From contig CM066729.1 in NCBI GenBank assembly GCA_033961575.1, positions 93,313,001-93,377,000 on the forward strand: 64,000 nt of DNA, read 5' to 3'. Under the pieces are notes generated by a model. The model did not search any database, was not told the origin of the DNA, and was given only the letters and a program-made list of their open reading frames with translations. Position 1 is the first letter of the stretch; each line of letters starts with the position of its first letter. This document shows, piece after piece, positions 1-10,984 of the stretch. The position numbers and the translations under genes are program-made. Source of the DNA: Aselliscus stoliczkanus. Its lineage: Eukaryota > Chordata > Mammalia > Chiroptera > Hipposideridae.

Positions 1-766
1 AAACTTTCTGCTTTAACACATTTGGCATGTGCTTATCAGACTTATTGTCTTATTATCACATGTCAATAACCTACACAGTTTCAATACTTTTTTAGAGGAA
101 GTTCTTGGTCTGTCTCACAGATGCCCTCAACATTCTGAGCCTGTATCATTACACCGTTCTCCACAATAGGTCATCCTTTGGTAGAAAGAAGACCAGCCTC
201 TACTGAACACATTTCAAAGTAGTATCATAGAAATATTTGTTTGCTTAATTTAATATTCTCAATGCTACAAGTGAGGTTACGTTTCAAGAATTGCGCTTTA
301 ATATGAGAAAATAAATTGAGGGCTTTTATTTTATTTATTTAATTATTTATTTTATTTAATTTTATTTTTTTAAATCAATTCCTCATTCTCAAAAAAACTA
401 TAGCCTTCTTCCCCTTTTCACAACTTTGCATATGGCCTGGACAACTTTATAATTCTTCTAAATATTCAAATCATGGCCCTATTTGAATTTTTATCTTATA
501 TCTGATGTGTTTCATCAAAGGAGTGTGATAATTCATAAAAGTGTGAACTTATTACCTGAAATTATATATCCCTTAAAATTAAAACTTCATAAAATATAAG
601 TAAGGTGGGGGCATGGACATCGTTTTGTTCTTTATTGAATCCCTCAAACTTGGTGCATATCTGGTATGGGAAGAATAGGTAGTGTTCATGTGTTGATGAA
701 AGACTTATTGTGTTCATATCGTTCCAGCATTTCTATAAATGTTAATAATCTTGGCAAATCATGTAC
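1..766. other. AT-rich unique sequence, possible L2 end
   Basis: No gene or clear mobile element is visible. A T/A-rich low-complexity tract (TTTA-like) lies near 325-372. Around 622-700 the wording resembles the 3' end of LINE-2 (a 'tttgttc...gcatatctggta' pattern followed by a tgttgatgaa-like end), but it is too decayed to be sure. Bases 761-766 (ATGTAC) form the left target duplication of the next LTR. Confidence 0.4.
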
Positions 767-1425
767 TGTGGTCACACAGCAGCCTAGCCATCTGTCCTCA
801 TGCACCTTTCCTTAACAACAGATCCTCATGGAGACAGTACTGTCACTGTGCTTATGGCAATTCCCCATGGGACCCCAGAAAGAGGGATGCTTAGTCAAAG
901 ATGGGTATGACCCTAGTGGCCAATAGGACAACCCAAGCCAGACATAGTCACGAAGGTACCATGGGAGGAATCATGGAGGTGAAGAACATGGGCCAAAGAC
1001 CCCTTGTCTTCAGTGCTGACAGCCTGCCTGAGAATGAAACCTAACCAGGTGATAACATCTGTTCTCCATGCATTCTTGTCTCTAAGCCTCAGCATGAGAA
1101 GTTTCTGTCTCTCAGGATGTACGTGTACACAGGTCATGGAACTTTCAGTAAAGGCAGCCTGTAGGCCATGGTGTCATTTGACTCTGAGCTAAGTTCTCTG
1201 GTATAATGGATGTGACTTACAGACCGTGGAAAAACAATGCCACTTCCCTGTGTGTAACCCAATAAAAGCCTCAGTCAAGCTCAATGCGGGGCTCTTTGTC
1301 CTAGAGGCACTGAGTCCCCTGGCTAGCACTGCTTTTGAACTATCCTTTGTCTATTGTCTTTATTTTCTGTTTCTCATCCCCGGTCCCTTCAGAACTCCTA
1401 TGGCCCTGTTGTGCAGGATGCAACA
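767..1425 (+). mobile_element. Solo LTR, family A (copy 1)
   Basis: A 659-bp element starting TGTGGTCACACAG and ending CAACA, flanked by ATGTAC (761-766) and ATGTAG (1426-1431), a 6-bp target duplication with one mismatch. It contains a polyadenylation signal (AATAAA within 'cccaataaaagcc', about 1259-1266), as expected of the R region. Three other copies lie at 27531-28195, 37210-37852 and 51004-51671. No internal retroviral genes flank it, so it is a solo LTR left by LTR-LTR recombination. A 6-bp duplication is typical of class II (ERVK/betaretrovirus-like) integration; that class is inferred. Several short open frames inside it are chance. Confidence 0.85.
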
Positions 1426-1431
1426 ATGTAG

Positions 1432-2125
1432 TATATTTTTAGTACCATGTATTGATTATATTCCCCCAACTGTCTTTCCTATCCCTGTGGTAATATTGTA
1501 CTTACTAATTTATGTTGTCTCGTCCCTTCCCTTCTTCCCTCATCCTCGCCCCTCCCCATCAAGCAATCATCAGTTTTTCCTCTGTGTCCGAGACTATTTC
1601 TCTTTACATTGCTCATTTATTCAGTTCTTTAGATTCCAGATATAAGTGATATCATATGGTATTTGTCTTTCTCTGACTGACTTATTTCTCTTAGCATAAT
1701 GTTCTCTAGGTCCATCCACATCATTGCAAATGGTAAGATTTCATTCTTCTTTATAGCTGCATAATACTCCATTGTGTAAATGTACCACGGTTTCTTAATC
1801 CAGTCATCTACCTATGGGCATTTTGATTGTTTCCAAGTCTTGGCTATTGTAAACAGTGCTGCAATGAACATAGTGGTGCATATATTTTTTCGAATTAGTG
1901 TCTTGGGTTTCTCTGGATAAATGCCTAGGAGTGGAATTGCTGGGCCAAAAGGTAGTTCCATTTCCAGTTTTTTGAGATACCTCCATACTGACTTCCATAG
2001 TGGCTGCACCGATCTGCAATCCCCAAAACAGTGCAGCAGTGTTCCCTTTCCTCACAGCCTTGCCAATACTTGTTGTTTGTTGATTTATTGATGATAGCCA
2101 TTCTGACTGGAATGAGGTGGTAACA
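1432..2125 (-). mobile_element. L1 3' part, 5'-truncated, antisense
   Basis: Reverse complement of the last part of L1 ORF2 and its 3' end. Minus-strand translation of about 1804-2055 gives fragments typical of the ORF2 C-terminus ([11 protein letters not shown] in one frame and [17 protein letters not shown] in another), so the frame is broken. It aligns by eye to the L1s at 12278-15563 and 40703-41779. LTR copy 1 abuts its 3' side. Confidence 0.85.
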
Positions 2126-3164
2126 ATTCTTTAAAAATAACTTTCTGTTAAAAAAATTGAGTAAATAAACCTAAAATCCTATTATGGAGATTAAAAGATG
2201 TAATTAATTTAAAGCCACAGCTAGAATCTAACAATGATTATCAGTGTTAGATTTAGTATATTATTTGCTTGTGAGAGAAAAATTTTTAATGTCAGCAATT
2301 TCATTATTTTGAATTGTCTCATAATTGTTGCTATTTCTTTAGAAAGTTAAATTATCATTGATACAAAAGTCAACATATTTCCCAATCATTTACAGTTTTA
2401 TTTGCAAAATGTTTGAGCATTACTATTATTTTGACATCCAAATATATTAAAAATTTAGATTTCTTAAATGTGAGTTTTTATATATTTTTTAAAGAAATTC
2501 TAACACATATCAAGTGATGGAAAAACATAGTTGGAAAGTAAAATCCTATATTTAGAAATTGCTTTTGCATAAGTATTTTCAGTATATATTAAGTGAAACA
2601 CATATCAAGTGATACAATAAAACTGGTTGGAAAATAAGCTTTTATATTCAGAAACTGGTTTTATAAAGATATTTTAGGGAAATAGTTTCATAAAATAATA
2701 TTCAACTCTATCAAAACCATGCAAGCACATAAAAGACTGTGCAAAATATTAAATTTTGTGAGATTTAATGCTCTTGAAAACTTAAAATACACAGATGGCC
2801 AAAGTACACATGATCTTTGGGAAGTCTTGCTCCCTAATGCCTCTGGGTGTGCTGGGCTTTGTTTGTCAGAATGGTGTCAAGTCTGTTAGAACAGCTTGGC
2901 CCATTTTGACAGAATTTCTTCCTAAATTAAGACAGCAAGATAAAGTTTCTGATTTAGTGGGGGGAACTTGGACTTTACCAGTTCTCAATGAACAAAAGTC
3001 ATTTCTCAGTGTATAATTTGTATTTCTTTTTCTACTTGAAAGTGTGTAATTATTTTCAATGTTTCATTTAAAATCTTAACCATGCTTTTTATTTAACTTC
3101 ACAAAAAAAGTGTGTCGTACACAAATAATAAAAACAATGTCACTAATGTTAGTATTTCATCAGA
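2126..3164. other. Unique AT-rich sequence
   Basis: No recognised repeat or gene. A motif of the type 'aacacatatcaagtgat' occurs twice (about 2503 and 2600), with a similar following context, suggesting a small local duplication. A 73-codon open frame at 2795-3016 matches nothing I know and is of chance size. Confidence 0.5.
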
Positions 3165-3355
3165 CCTATAGGCTTAACATCAGAGAAAAGTAGGTTTGAA
3201 TCCTACTTCTACCAGTTCATACCTGCATGGTTTTATGTTCTTTGAAAAGAGTATTCAATTAAACTCAAAATGTTATGAGCTTCTGTCAATATTGCAGAAC
3301 CCAACTGAAAGTTATTTACCAGGGTGCTTAGCAGATGTTTAACAAATTAGGTATA
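3165..3355 (-). repeat. MIR SINE fossil, antisense
   Basis: Reverse complement of MIR: a 'gtttgaatcctactt' segment (MIR 3' half on the opposite strand) followed by 'cagggtgcttagcagatgtt', close to the usual antisense MIR wording (gtgcttagcac...aataaatgtt). Strongly decayed. Confidence 0.6.
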
Positions 3356-3499
3356 TGTTTGCACAAATTGGTGTTGTTTCTGTTACTGTCATTATGGATA
3401 GATTGAAGTCTTAGGTAAGAATCTTATTCATCATGTTTGGTTCCTAGAGAACTGATGATGACCTGCGTACTGTATTGTGAAAAGAATGTGTTAAATTAT

Positions 3500-3715
3500 A
3501 CCGATACTTAAAGAATATCTATTATATACACACCCAGTGTTATGCATTATGTACGCATTACATCATTAAAATGGTCACCATTTTACAGGATGGGAACCAT
3601 AAGGTCAAAGATTAAATTCTTGTTCAGTTTTGTAACTCAGAACAGTCAACCCAGCATTTGAACCTAGGCCTCCCTCCAAAGCTGCCTTTGATGCCCCTTT
3701 GTGTTTGGATTCAGA
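3500..3715 (+). repeat. MIR SINE fossil, sense
   Basis: Sense MIR-like order: 'tgttatgcattatgtacgc', then 'ccattttacaggatgggaac', then 'gcatttgaacctaggcctcc', followed by a 'ccaaagctgccttt' end. These match the successive blocks of MIR. Age and decay are consistent with an ancient mammalian insertion. Confidence 0.7.
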
Positions 3716-4494
3716 ATTATATTAATGCTTCTGTATTTTAGGAAATTTTACTCCCTCAAAGATCATATTAGATATGATATCATTAATTTATGGTCAAAAG
3801 TAATTTCCTGAAAATAACTCAGTAGTTGACATGAGGTTATTATGTTAATATTATAAGAGGGGTTAATTCTACTAACAGCAATGGATTTGGTGCTAGAATT
3901 GTTTACTGATAAAATACTATATGTAACCTTGACTATCTATTTTCACATATTATTAATGATTTTACGAAATTTGTTTCATAAGTAAATGTAAGTAACTTTT
4001 AAAACCCAGCTTTAACAACAAATAACAGTCTGAATAATTCACAAGGCATATAAATTACTAAAACTACAACTAAAATAATATCCAGCTGACACTAGTGATT
4101 TCGTCATTTGTGTGAAATAATTGAATTTCTAGATCTCGTACTTACTAAAAAAAATAGATGCTTTATGTATAACAACATGACACTAGGTAGTACAAAACAG
4201 ATCACAATAGTTTCCTATTTATATCCATAAATGAAAATTAAAAAAAATTAAGGTATGATAAATTTCATTCTGTGCTATATCCTTTCATTACAAATTATTG
4301 AATCACAGATCTGATAAGATCAAAAATTAAGTTAACTTTTGGGTCACCAGCTAATTAAGCTAGGTAACGAAGAACTATATGTAGAGCAAAGAAATCACTG
4401 ACCCAAAGTAAAAGAATACAGTAAAGGCTTTTAGAATATAATGATTTTTGCAGTATTTTATATTCCTCTTAAAGCATATTTTTTCAGTTTTTAG

Positions 4495-4495
<1 letters not shown>
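3716..4495. other. Unique AT-rich sequence
   Basis: No recognisable gene or repeat on either strand. Confidence 0.5.

Positions 4496-4536
<41 letters not shown>
4496..4536. repeat. (TG)n microsatellite
   Basis: About 20 uninterrupted TG units. The CVCV and THTH-type translations over it are artefacts. Confidence 0.97.
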
Positions 4537-4539
<3 letters not shown>

Positions 4540-4705
4540 CATGCATAGACACACAGTGTTGTAAGACAGGTAAGAGTATCCCAATATTCTCCTTACTAAT
4601 GGTACTTTTCATTCATTGTCTTTATATAATTTCTTCATTCCATACAAAATATTTAGAGATGGGGTTCACTTTGTGGGAGTTTTACAATGTTAAAAGTTAA
4701 CTTGC

Positions 4706-4796
4706 GGTTAAGCGCTGTCTTGGGAAGCCAGCGGCCCCGGTTCAGTCCCACATGTGAGGGCCAGTGACACTGCCCTCAAAAAAAAAAAAAAAAAAA
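4706..4796 (+). mobile_element. Short tRNA-head SINE (about 90 bp)
   Basis: Only the tRNA-derived head of the local SINE family: 'ggttaagcgctgtcttggga', the B-box region ('ccccggttcagtccca'), then 'gacactgccctc' running straight into poly(A). Imperfect flanking repeats (gttaacttgc 4696-4705 and ggtagcttgc 4797-4806) mark the target duplication. The first part of the head (A box) is missing, so this copy is also slightly 5'-truncated. Confidence 0.85.
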
Positions 4797-5029
4797 GGTA
4801 GCTTGCAACAGTGAAAATGTATTTGTCTTTGATGAAGTCACATTGTAAATGAAAATTTCTGAATTTTCTTTTTAAGTGAAAATTATTTGTATGTGTCCTA
4901 GATTTTTTTACAAACTAAAAGAGAAGGAAATAAGTGTTTGGCATGTAGCAAGAGTCACGTATGTTGTCCAGTATGGACCCTTTGTAAAGTCATTAGTAAT
5001 TGTATTGAACCACTAGTGTGCTATTAGGG

Positions 5030-5385
5030 TTTGCAAGCCAAATTTTTGTCCTGACATGCACTCCTCCCAGATACCTGCACTGCTCACTTCATTCAAGCCT
5101 CATTTTGAATGGAATATCAGATAAGCTTTTTGGGGATACTCTGTTCAGATTATTGCCCCTTCTACCTCTATTCTCTAGCCTGTTTTATTTTTTGTTGTAA
5201 CTTTATATCAATGGACATGATATATGCTTTGTTTTTGTTGTTGCTGATGTTTTAGGTTTGCTTATTATTGAGATCTCTCACTAGAGTGTAAGTCCACAAA
5301 AGCAGAACTTTCGTTTTTGTTCACTCCTCTCTCCCAGTACCTGCCACAGTTATGCACTCAACAATATTTGTTGACTGTTGAATGA
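5030..5385 (+). repeat. LINE-2 3' end fossil
   Basis: Typical L2 3' wording: 'ctcactagagtgtaagtcc', then 'ttttgttcactcctctctcc', 'gcactcaacaatatttgttg' and a ttgaatga-like end. The upstream part (tgctcacttcattcaagcctc) fits the L2 3' untranslated region. Confidence 0.7.
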
Positions 5386-5458
5386 CAAGATTCAAGAAAC
5401 ATAACCCAAAACATAGTTAAATAACAAATAAATTAATACAGGTATTGAAAATCCTTTG

Positions 5459-5891
5459 GGGCCGGCCGAGTGGCGCATTGGTTAAGCGCTGGTTTTGGGA
5501 TGCCAGCGGCCCCGGTTCGGATCCCACATGAGGGCCAGTGACACTGCCCTCTACAGCTAACAACAGCTCCACCTGGAGCTGGGCTGTGCGAGCCCCGGTG
5601 ATGGTGTGGGCTGCCATAGGCTACAGTGAGTGGCCCGCAGCCAGCGTGAGAGGCTGGCAGCCAAGAGTGAGCTGCCAATAGCCGCGATGAGCGACATCCA
5701 GAGGCCAGCGACCGATCTGCCTCATCCGGGAAGAGCGCAATGACGATACCAACGGTGAAGCAACATCCTCCGCAACTAAACTGAAGAACAAAAAGACAGC
5801 AACTTGTCTGTTCCCCTTCCCCGATTTCTCAACGCTGTTCCCCTCTGCCAATTCCCCAATAAAATCTTTAAAAAAAAAAAAAAAAAAAAAA
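5459..5891 (+). mobile_element. Full-length tRNA-derived T+ SINE
   Basis: A 433-bp SINE with a perfect 12-bp target duplication GAAAATCCTTTG (5447-5458 and 5892-5903). The head looks like a tRNA: 'gccgagtggcgcattggtta' holds an A-box-like stretch and 'cggttcggatccc' a B box, so it should carry an internal RNA polymerase III promoter. The body ends in CCAATAAAATCTTT plus poly(A): AATAAA with a TCTTT terminator defines a T+ SINE. Compared with the copy at 8628 it lacks 22 bp between two GGGCTGC repeats near 5608. Minus-strand open frames over it are not genes. It relies on L1 for mobility (known for the class). Confidence 0.93.
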
Positions 5892-5903
5892 GAAAATCCT
5901 TTG

Positions 5904-6440
5904 TATAGAAAGAAACATTTAATAAGACAAAAAAATCATTATTACAGTTACAATGTAGCCATGGAAGTGATAACTTTAATTTTTGCCTTCACAGTCTTTT
6001 TCCTCTCATAAAAATCTGTGATGTTAAGAACATTGAAAATATACTTTTGTTACAATCTACACTTGGCAGTGTGGCACAGAGTTCAGCACATAAAAACACA
6101 AAGCAAGTGAAGGAGAAAGAGACCCCGGATTTGACCTTCTCCTCCCTCCAGGGTACAGGGGAGATACTGGGAAGTGTCCGGGACACAGAGCCATGTGCCG
6201 AGGTGTGGGTTGGGTTTCAGAAAGGCTTGACAGGTGTGGGTGGGATTCTAATAGGAATTGGCATTTGGCTCATCAATTAGTTATCAATGAATTAATCAAT
6301 TACTTTTCCACATTCTACTGATTATGCCTTTCAGATCATTAACATATTCCTTCTCTCTTAACTATCTCTATGTCCATTAGTACTTGAGCTTAGTATGGAT
6401 TCTCAACCAGATGGATAAAGTTCATTTCATATGGTCTCTT
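5904..6440. other. Unique sequence with a GC-richer patch
   Basis: 6100-6250 is notably richer in G and C than its surroundings, but I recognise no family and no convincing reading frame. A 77-codon open frame at 6047-6280 has no recognisable domain. Confidence 0.4.
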
Positions 6441-6715
6441 CATTTAGCCTTGTGATCCTGTACGATACCTGTTGCTCTGCTTCCAGAATGAGCTTTCTTA
6501 TATTTAACACACTTATTGTCACTTCAGCATTCAAGATTCCTCAAAACATTCATCAGTGCAGGTGTTGTTACTATTTTTGTGGTTGGTTGGTAGTGACGGT
6601 CTGTCTCCTGCCACCTAGAATATAAACTCTAAAAGTGAAAGGATTTTTTTTTTTTGTTATTTTGTTTCCTGATGCAATCCCACTTCATATATGCTCCATA
6701 AATATTTATTGAATG
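6441..6715 (+). repeat. LINE-2 3' end fossil
   Basis: Ends with 'ccacctagaatataaactct...ttgtttcctgatgcaatccc...catatatgctccataaatatttattgaatgaa', the L2 3' pattern (split here so no run is long). A T-rich tract at about 6642-6653 interrupts it. Confidence 0.65.
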
Positions 6716-7500
6716 AACAGCAATAAATACTCAAAGAATTGTTTCTCGTGTTTCATTTGGTTCGAATGAAGCCTAGGATCCTAAACCCGACTGATTTCTA
6801 ACACCGTTTTCTCTTCTGTAACAACTCTCCTGTCTGCTTTTACCTCATGTCTTCTCTCCCTTAATGATAATGCTTGTCTCTCTGCCCCTCCCTGAGCCAC
6901 TCCACACACAAATCAACATTGATATTACTAGCTCTCTCTCTTCTTTTTCCAAGAATGATACCCTCTTCTGAACATCTGTTATTTAGAGTATCATTTTGGA
7001 AGTAGCAAGTAATTGAATACTGCTGGAGCTTAAACAAAGGAAAGAGAGAAGGAAGACAAAACTACACAATCATGACAGATCTTGTATCCCTATTGGAGGT
7101 GGGATAAAGTGGGGGAAGCAGCACACAGATGCACAGGTGCTGGGTTGGGATAGTGCTGTAATCAGCGCACAGCCTCCTGAATGACTTCTCTGCATCACAT
7201 ACACTATCCTCCTCCCAGTGCGTCCTTTTATTCCCCTACTGGTTCCCTTTGTCAAACGTTTTATCTGATCAAAATGGACCTTTGAAATGTTCAACAGGTT
7301 TCAAAAGATGAACAGATATTTTGAGATCCATTAAATGAAGGAGAGGGAGAGTGTGAAAAACACGTAAGCTTTTTCTGCCTCAACTGGATTTGATGCACAC
7401 TGGGAATTAATAGTGTAGGGTGTCTGTTTCCTTTATGCACCCAGCTGTGAGCAGTTAGGGGGAAAAAAAGGCAGCAGATGAGGTATAGGTTGATGAGGTA
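6716..7500. other. Unique sequence
   Basis: No gene recognised. 6840-6990 is pyrimidine-rich (T/C) and could be part of an old LINE-2, but I cannot support a call. Confidence 0.4.
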
Positions 7501-7501
7501 T

Positions 7502-8002
7502 GCAGTAGTCCTCATTCTTCACAGTTTCACTTTCTGAGGTTTCAGTTACCTGCCATCAACCACAGTCCAAAAATATTAAATGGAAAATCCCAGAAATAAA
7601 CTATTCATAAGTTTTCAATTGCAGGCATTTCTCAGTTGTGTGATTAACTCACACCATCCTGCTCAGTCCCACCTAGAACACGAATCATCCCTGTGTGAGG
7701 TATATCCATGCAGTGTGTGGTCCTCACCTGTTAGTCACTGAGTAGCTTGGCTGTCAGATCCACTGTCAAGATATTGCAACGCTTATGTTCCAATCACCTT
7801 ATTTTACGTAATAATGGCCCCATATTGCAAGAGTAATGATGCTACCAATTAGATATTCCAAAGAGAAGCCATAAAGTGCTTCCTTTAAATTAAAAGTTAT
7901 GTATGTATAGGAAAAAACAGTACATATAGGCTTTGGTACTATCTATGGTTTCAGGCATCCACTGTGGGTCTTGGAATTCATACCCCATGGACAAGTTTAC
8001 CT
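7502..8002 (+). mobile_element. Tigger (pogo-type) DNA transposon remnant
   Basis: The left part ('cagtttcactttctgaggtt', 'ccaaaaatattaaatgg') and right part ('tttcaggcatccactgtggg', 'tcttggaattcataccccat') match the two ends of Tigger-type elements. At about 7813-7890, reading from an ATG in 'aataatggcccca', the sequence keeps a degraded start of the transposase (blocks like MAP-Y-CKSNDATN and IFQREAIKCFL), which is the N-terminal DNA-binding region in this family. Most of the transposase is deleted, so this is a non-autonomous internally deleted copy with stops. Confidence 0.8.
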
Positions 8003-8238
8003 TGTTTGAAATTCATAACATTTGAAATTCATAACTAGAGGGATAACTATCTCCCTCTAGAAAAATACTGATTCAATTCAGCTAACATCAAATCACAGAC
8101 ACTCATGATCATTTTCAAGAACACTGAGAGATAGGAATAAAGATACCTGACAGGCAGAACCATGACACAGATGCCTCAGTCAAGTTGACCAACATGTTTC
8201 CATTGAGAGGAGAGAACAAGAAAGTGAAACAGAAAATA
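8003..8238. other. Unique spacer
   Basis: A repeated phrase 'gaaattcataac' occurs twice at about 8008-8034. Nothing else recognised. Confidence 0.5.
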
Positions 8239-8320
8239 TTAGGTTGTTGGAAAAGTCATGATGTATTTTTTTCTGTGTTTTTCGTCGCAAAAATGCATCA
8301 TGACTTCTCTGACAACTCAA
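8239..8320. mobile_element. Palindromic mariner MITE, 82 bp
   Basis: Starts TTAGGTTGTTGGAAAAGTCA and ends with its near-complement ...TGACTTCTCTGACAACTCAA. The two arms pair over about 32 bp around a short loop (ttctgtgtttttcgtcgc). TA on both sides (8237-8238, 8321-8322) is the mariner target duplication. The layout resembles human MADE1, an 80-bp derivative of a mariner, but the sequence differs. Confidence 0.88.
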
Positions 8321-8367
8321 TAGTATAGAAATAGGATCAGAAAGAAGTTGGTATTGAAATTGAAATG

Positions 8368-9271
8368 AAATCTTCCTATTTGCAGCAACAAGAATGGACC
8401 TAGAGGCTATTATGCTAAGTGAAATAAGTCAGAGAAAGACAAATTACCATATGATCTCACTTATATGTGGAATCTAAAGAACAAAGAAAAAGAACAAACA
8501 AAACAGAAACAGAATCATAAATACAGAGAACAAACTGATGGTTGCCAGATGGGAGGGAGGTTGGGGGCTGGGTGAAAAAGGTGAAGGGATTAAGTAATAA
8601 ATTGGTGGTCAGAAAATAGTCATGGGGGGCCGGCCGAGTGGCGCATTGGTTAAGCGCTGGTTTTGGGATGCCAGCGGCCCCGGTTCGGATCCCACATGAG
8701 AGCCAGTGACACTGCCCTCTACAGCTAACAACAGCTCCACCTGGAGCTGGGCTGTGCGAGCCCCGGTGATGGTGTGGGCTGCAGCCCCTGCTGCAGTGGG
8801 CTGCCATAGGCTACAGTGAGTGGCCCACAGCCAGCGTGAGCGGCTGGCAGCCAGCGCGAGCTGCCAATAGCCGCGATGAGCGACATCCAGAGGCCAGCGA
8901 CCGATCTGCCTCATCCGGGAAGAGCGCAATGACGATACCAACAGTGAAGCAACATCCTCTGCAACTAGACTGAAGAACAAAAAGACAGCAACTTGTCTGT
9001 TCCCCTTCCCAGATTCCCCAACGCTGTTCCCCTCCGCCAATTCCCCAATAAAATCTTAAAAAAAAAAAAAATAGTCATGGGGATGTAAAGTGCAGCATAG
9101 AGAATATAGTCAGTAATATTATAATAACTATGTATAGTGCTAGGTGGGTGCTAGATTAATTGGAAGGATCATTTTGGAAATGTATAAATGTCTAACCAAT
9201 ATTCTATACATCTGAAATTAATATAAAATAATATTGAATGACAACTATAATTGGAAAAAATGATAATCAAT
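8368..9271 (+). mobile_element. L1 3' end (5'-truncated), split by a SINE
   Basis: Sense L1: 'aatggacctagaggctatta', 'gctaagtgaaataagtcaga' and 'tatgatctcacttatatgtg' are the ORF2 C-terminal coding part (MDLE..ML.EISQS.K...MISL), followed by the 3' untranslated region ending in 'tacatctgaaattaatataa'. The SINE at 8628-9070 lies inside it. Confidence 0.85.
8628..9070 (+). mobile_element. Full-length tRNA-derived T+ SINE
   Basis: A 443-bp copy of the same family as at 5459, with a perfect 12-bp target duplication ATAGTCATGGGG (8616-8627 and 9071-9082). It carries the tRNA-like head, the extra 22-bp block (about 8777-8798) missing from the 5459 copy, and the AATAAAATCTT-poly(A) tail. Its small divergence from the 5459 copy suggests fairly recent mobility. 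Pol III boxes are inferred by similarity to tRNA. Confidence 0.93.
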
Positions 9272-9279
9272 CAGTCAAT

Positions 9280-10984
9280 TAATTTTAAGCACAGAACTCC
9301 CATGGTCACTTTCATCTATCTGATGGTTCTTTTCTAAGGCTGGCTCTGTATAATACCACTTAATCTTTGCTCAGTGTAAGAAGGAAAATATGAATTTTTC
9401 AGACAGAGATTTTCATTTTGCCTACCTGAAAGACTGACACATGATTCTGTATTCGATACATGATATGTTGATTTGAGATAAATTCTTTTCTTTCCCCAGT
9501 GATTTCACTAACGATTGAAGGAAGACAAAATTTTCTTTCCCAGAAAGAAAAGGAACTTTATATTTTTCTTATTTTTTTAAATGAAAGGGAGATCAAAATG
9601 GGATTGAACTGAATTGAAAGATGATATATGTGAGTAGAATGAGGATAGTGAGAAAGGAGATGGCACGTGTGTCATAAAAGAATGACCTATTAGAACTTCC
9701 AACTAGATAATCCTATCATGCAAGAATAAGGTTGTTTGAATGCTGTGTGTGTATGTGTTTTCTAGCCAAAACAATACTACTGAAGTTTTTGCAATAGTTG
9801 AGAGTTTTCCGAAGCAAACTTATTGCCTTTGTCATAGGAATGAAGCCCTGGCATAAACACTTGGCCACTTTTTCAAATACTTACATGTGAGGGACGTCTC
9901 AGGTGACTGAAGGACAAACGTAGTACTGCTTGGTGCAAAAACGATGTTACTGTGCAATTGATTAATTTACTTTTTGTTGGATGCATGTGCCAGAAAGCTC
10001 TACTTATGCAGGCCATTCAAGAAGAGTGAGAGATTGCTCAGCCTGAAGGAATATCACAGCAAAATCTTTCCTAAACAAGATCTATTCTTGCATACAACAG
10101 TGTCACTTTCACAAGCTGACATTCAAGGATAAAAAGAAAAAAATTGTAACAAATTTCTTTAAGCTTTTCTCCAAATATTTTAAATTAAAAAGTAAAAATA
10201 AGAGAAAGTTTCCACCTTCCCATCTTATTCCTCCTTATATCCTCAGGAGTAAGTACTTGGACTCAGGTATTTCTTCTACACAAGGTAACATTTTTATACT
10301 TAACATGCCGCAATTTTTTTTTATATGCCTTTGAGCTTTTTAAGTACTGAATAAATGAAATTTTCTTTGCCATTTTTGGCATTTAAATGTATATTTAAAA
10401 TCACAGCTTTAGTTTTCAATAGTCTAGACAATAATCATCCCTGATGAAAGAATTATTCTTCCCCAATCTGCTTTACTTTATTCTAATATGAATATAGGAA
10501 AACTTATTTTCTACACCATAAACGATTTTTATGTAAAGTTATATATTTAGAAAAACATGTTGGAAACATATTATACGTTTATAGAAAGTGAATAATGAAT
10601 CATACCTAAATCTGCAGCTTAATCATGCCAATTGTACAGACTCTCATACTGCTTTGGCTTTTTATTATATTTTGTTTTGTTTTGAAGTATTCATAGTAAA
10701 TTTTAGGCAAAATCCTCAGAGATATTATAATATTCTTATGTATCAGTAGTGTCTGGAATTCCATGTTGATTAAGTCTGTATAGTATATACTGAGGGTTCT
10801 CTCCTCTTTTTAAATTGAGATGATGGTGTTGTTTCAGTAAAAACTGAAATTTGCATAACATTTTCAAATCTTATTTAGAGGGATATGTATTTCACTATGT
10901 ATTACTAAGCACTCTTAATTATTTCATGTTAAATATCATAGAATTATTAGTCATGAAAATTCTGCTGTCTTAAAATTTATATCA
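9280..10984. other. Unique AT-rich sequence
   Basis: About 1.7 kb with no recognised gene, RNA or repeat family on either strand. Individual motifs such as 'gtgagggacgtctcaggtga' near 9889 gave no lead. Confidence 0.5.

Noticed and set aside
767..1425. Retroviral genes inside or next to LTR copy 1
   Set aside because: The flanks are L1 and unique DNA; open frames inside the LTR are short and unrelated to gag, pol or env.
2795..3016. 73-codon open frame starting MAKVHMIFGK
   Set aside because: Chance size, no recognisable family and no splice or promoter context.
4375..4700. Frames encoding runs of THTH or CVCV
   Set aside because: Translation of a (TG)n microsatellite.
5459..5530. SINE head as a functional tRNA gene
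   Set aside because: It only partly resembles a tRNA, sits within a 433-bp SINE with target duplications and recurs many times.
5433..5851. Minus-strand open frames rich in Pro, Ala and Gly
   Set aside because: They are the antisense of the SINE; the same frames recur at 8457-9040 and 42588-42970.
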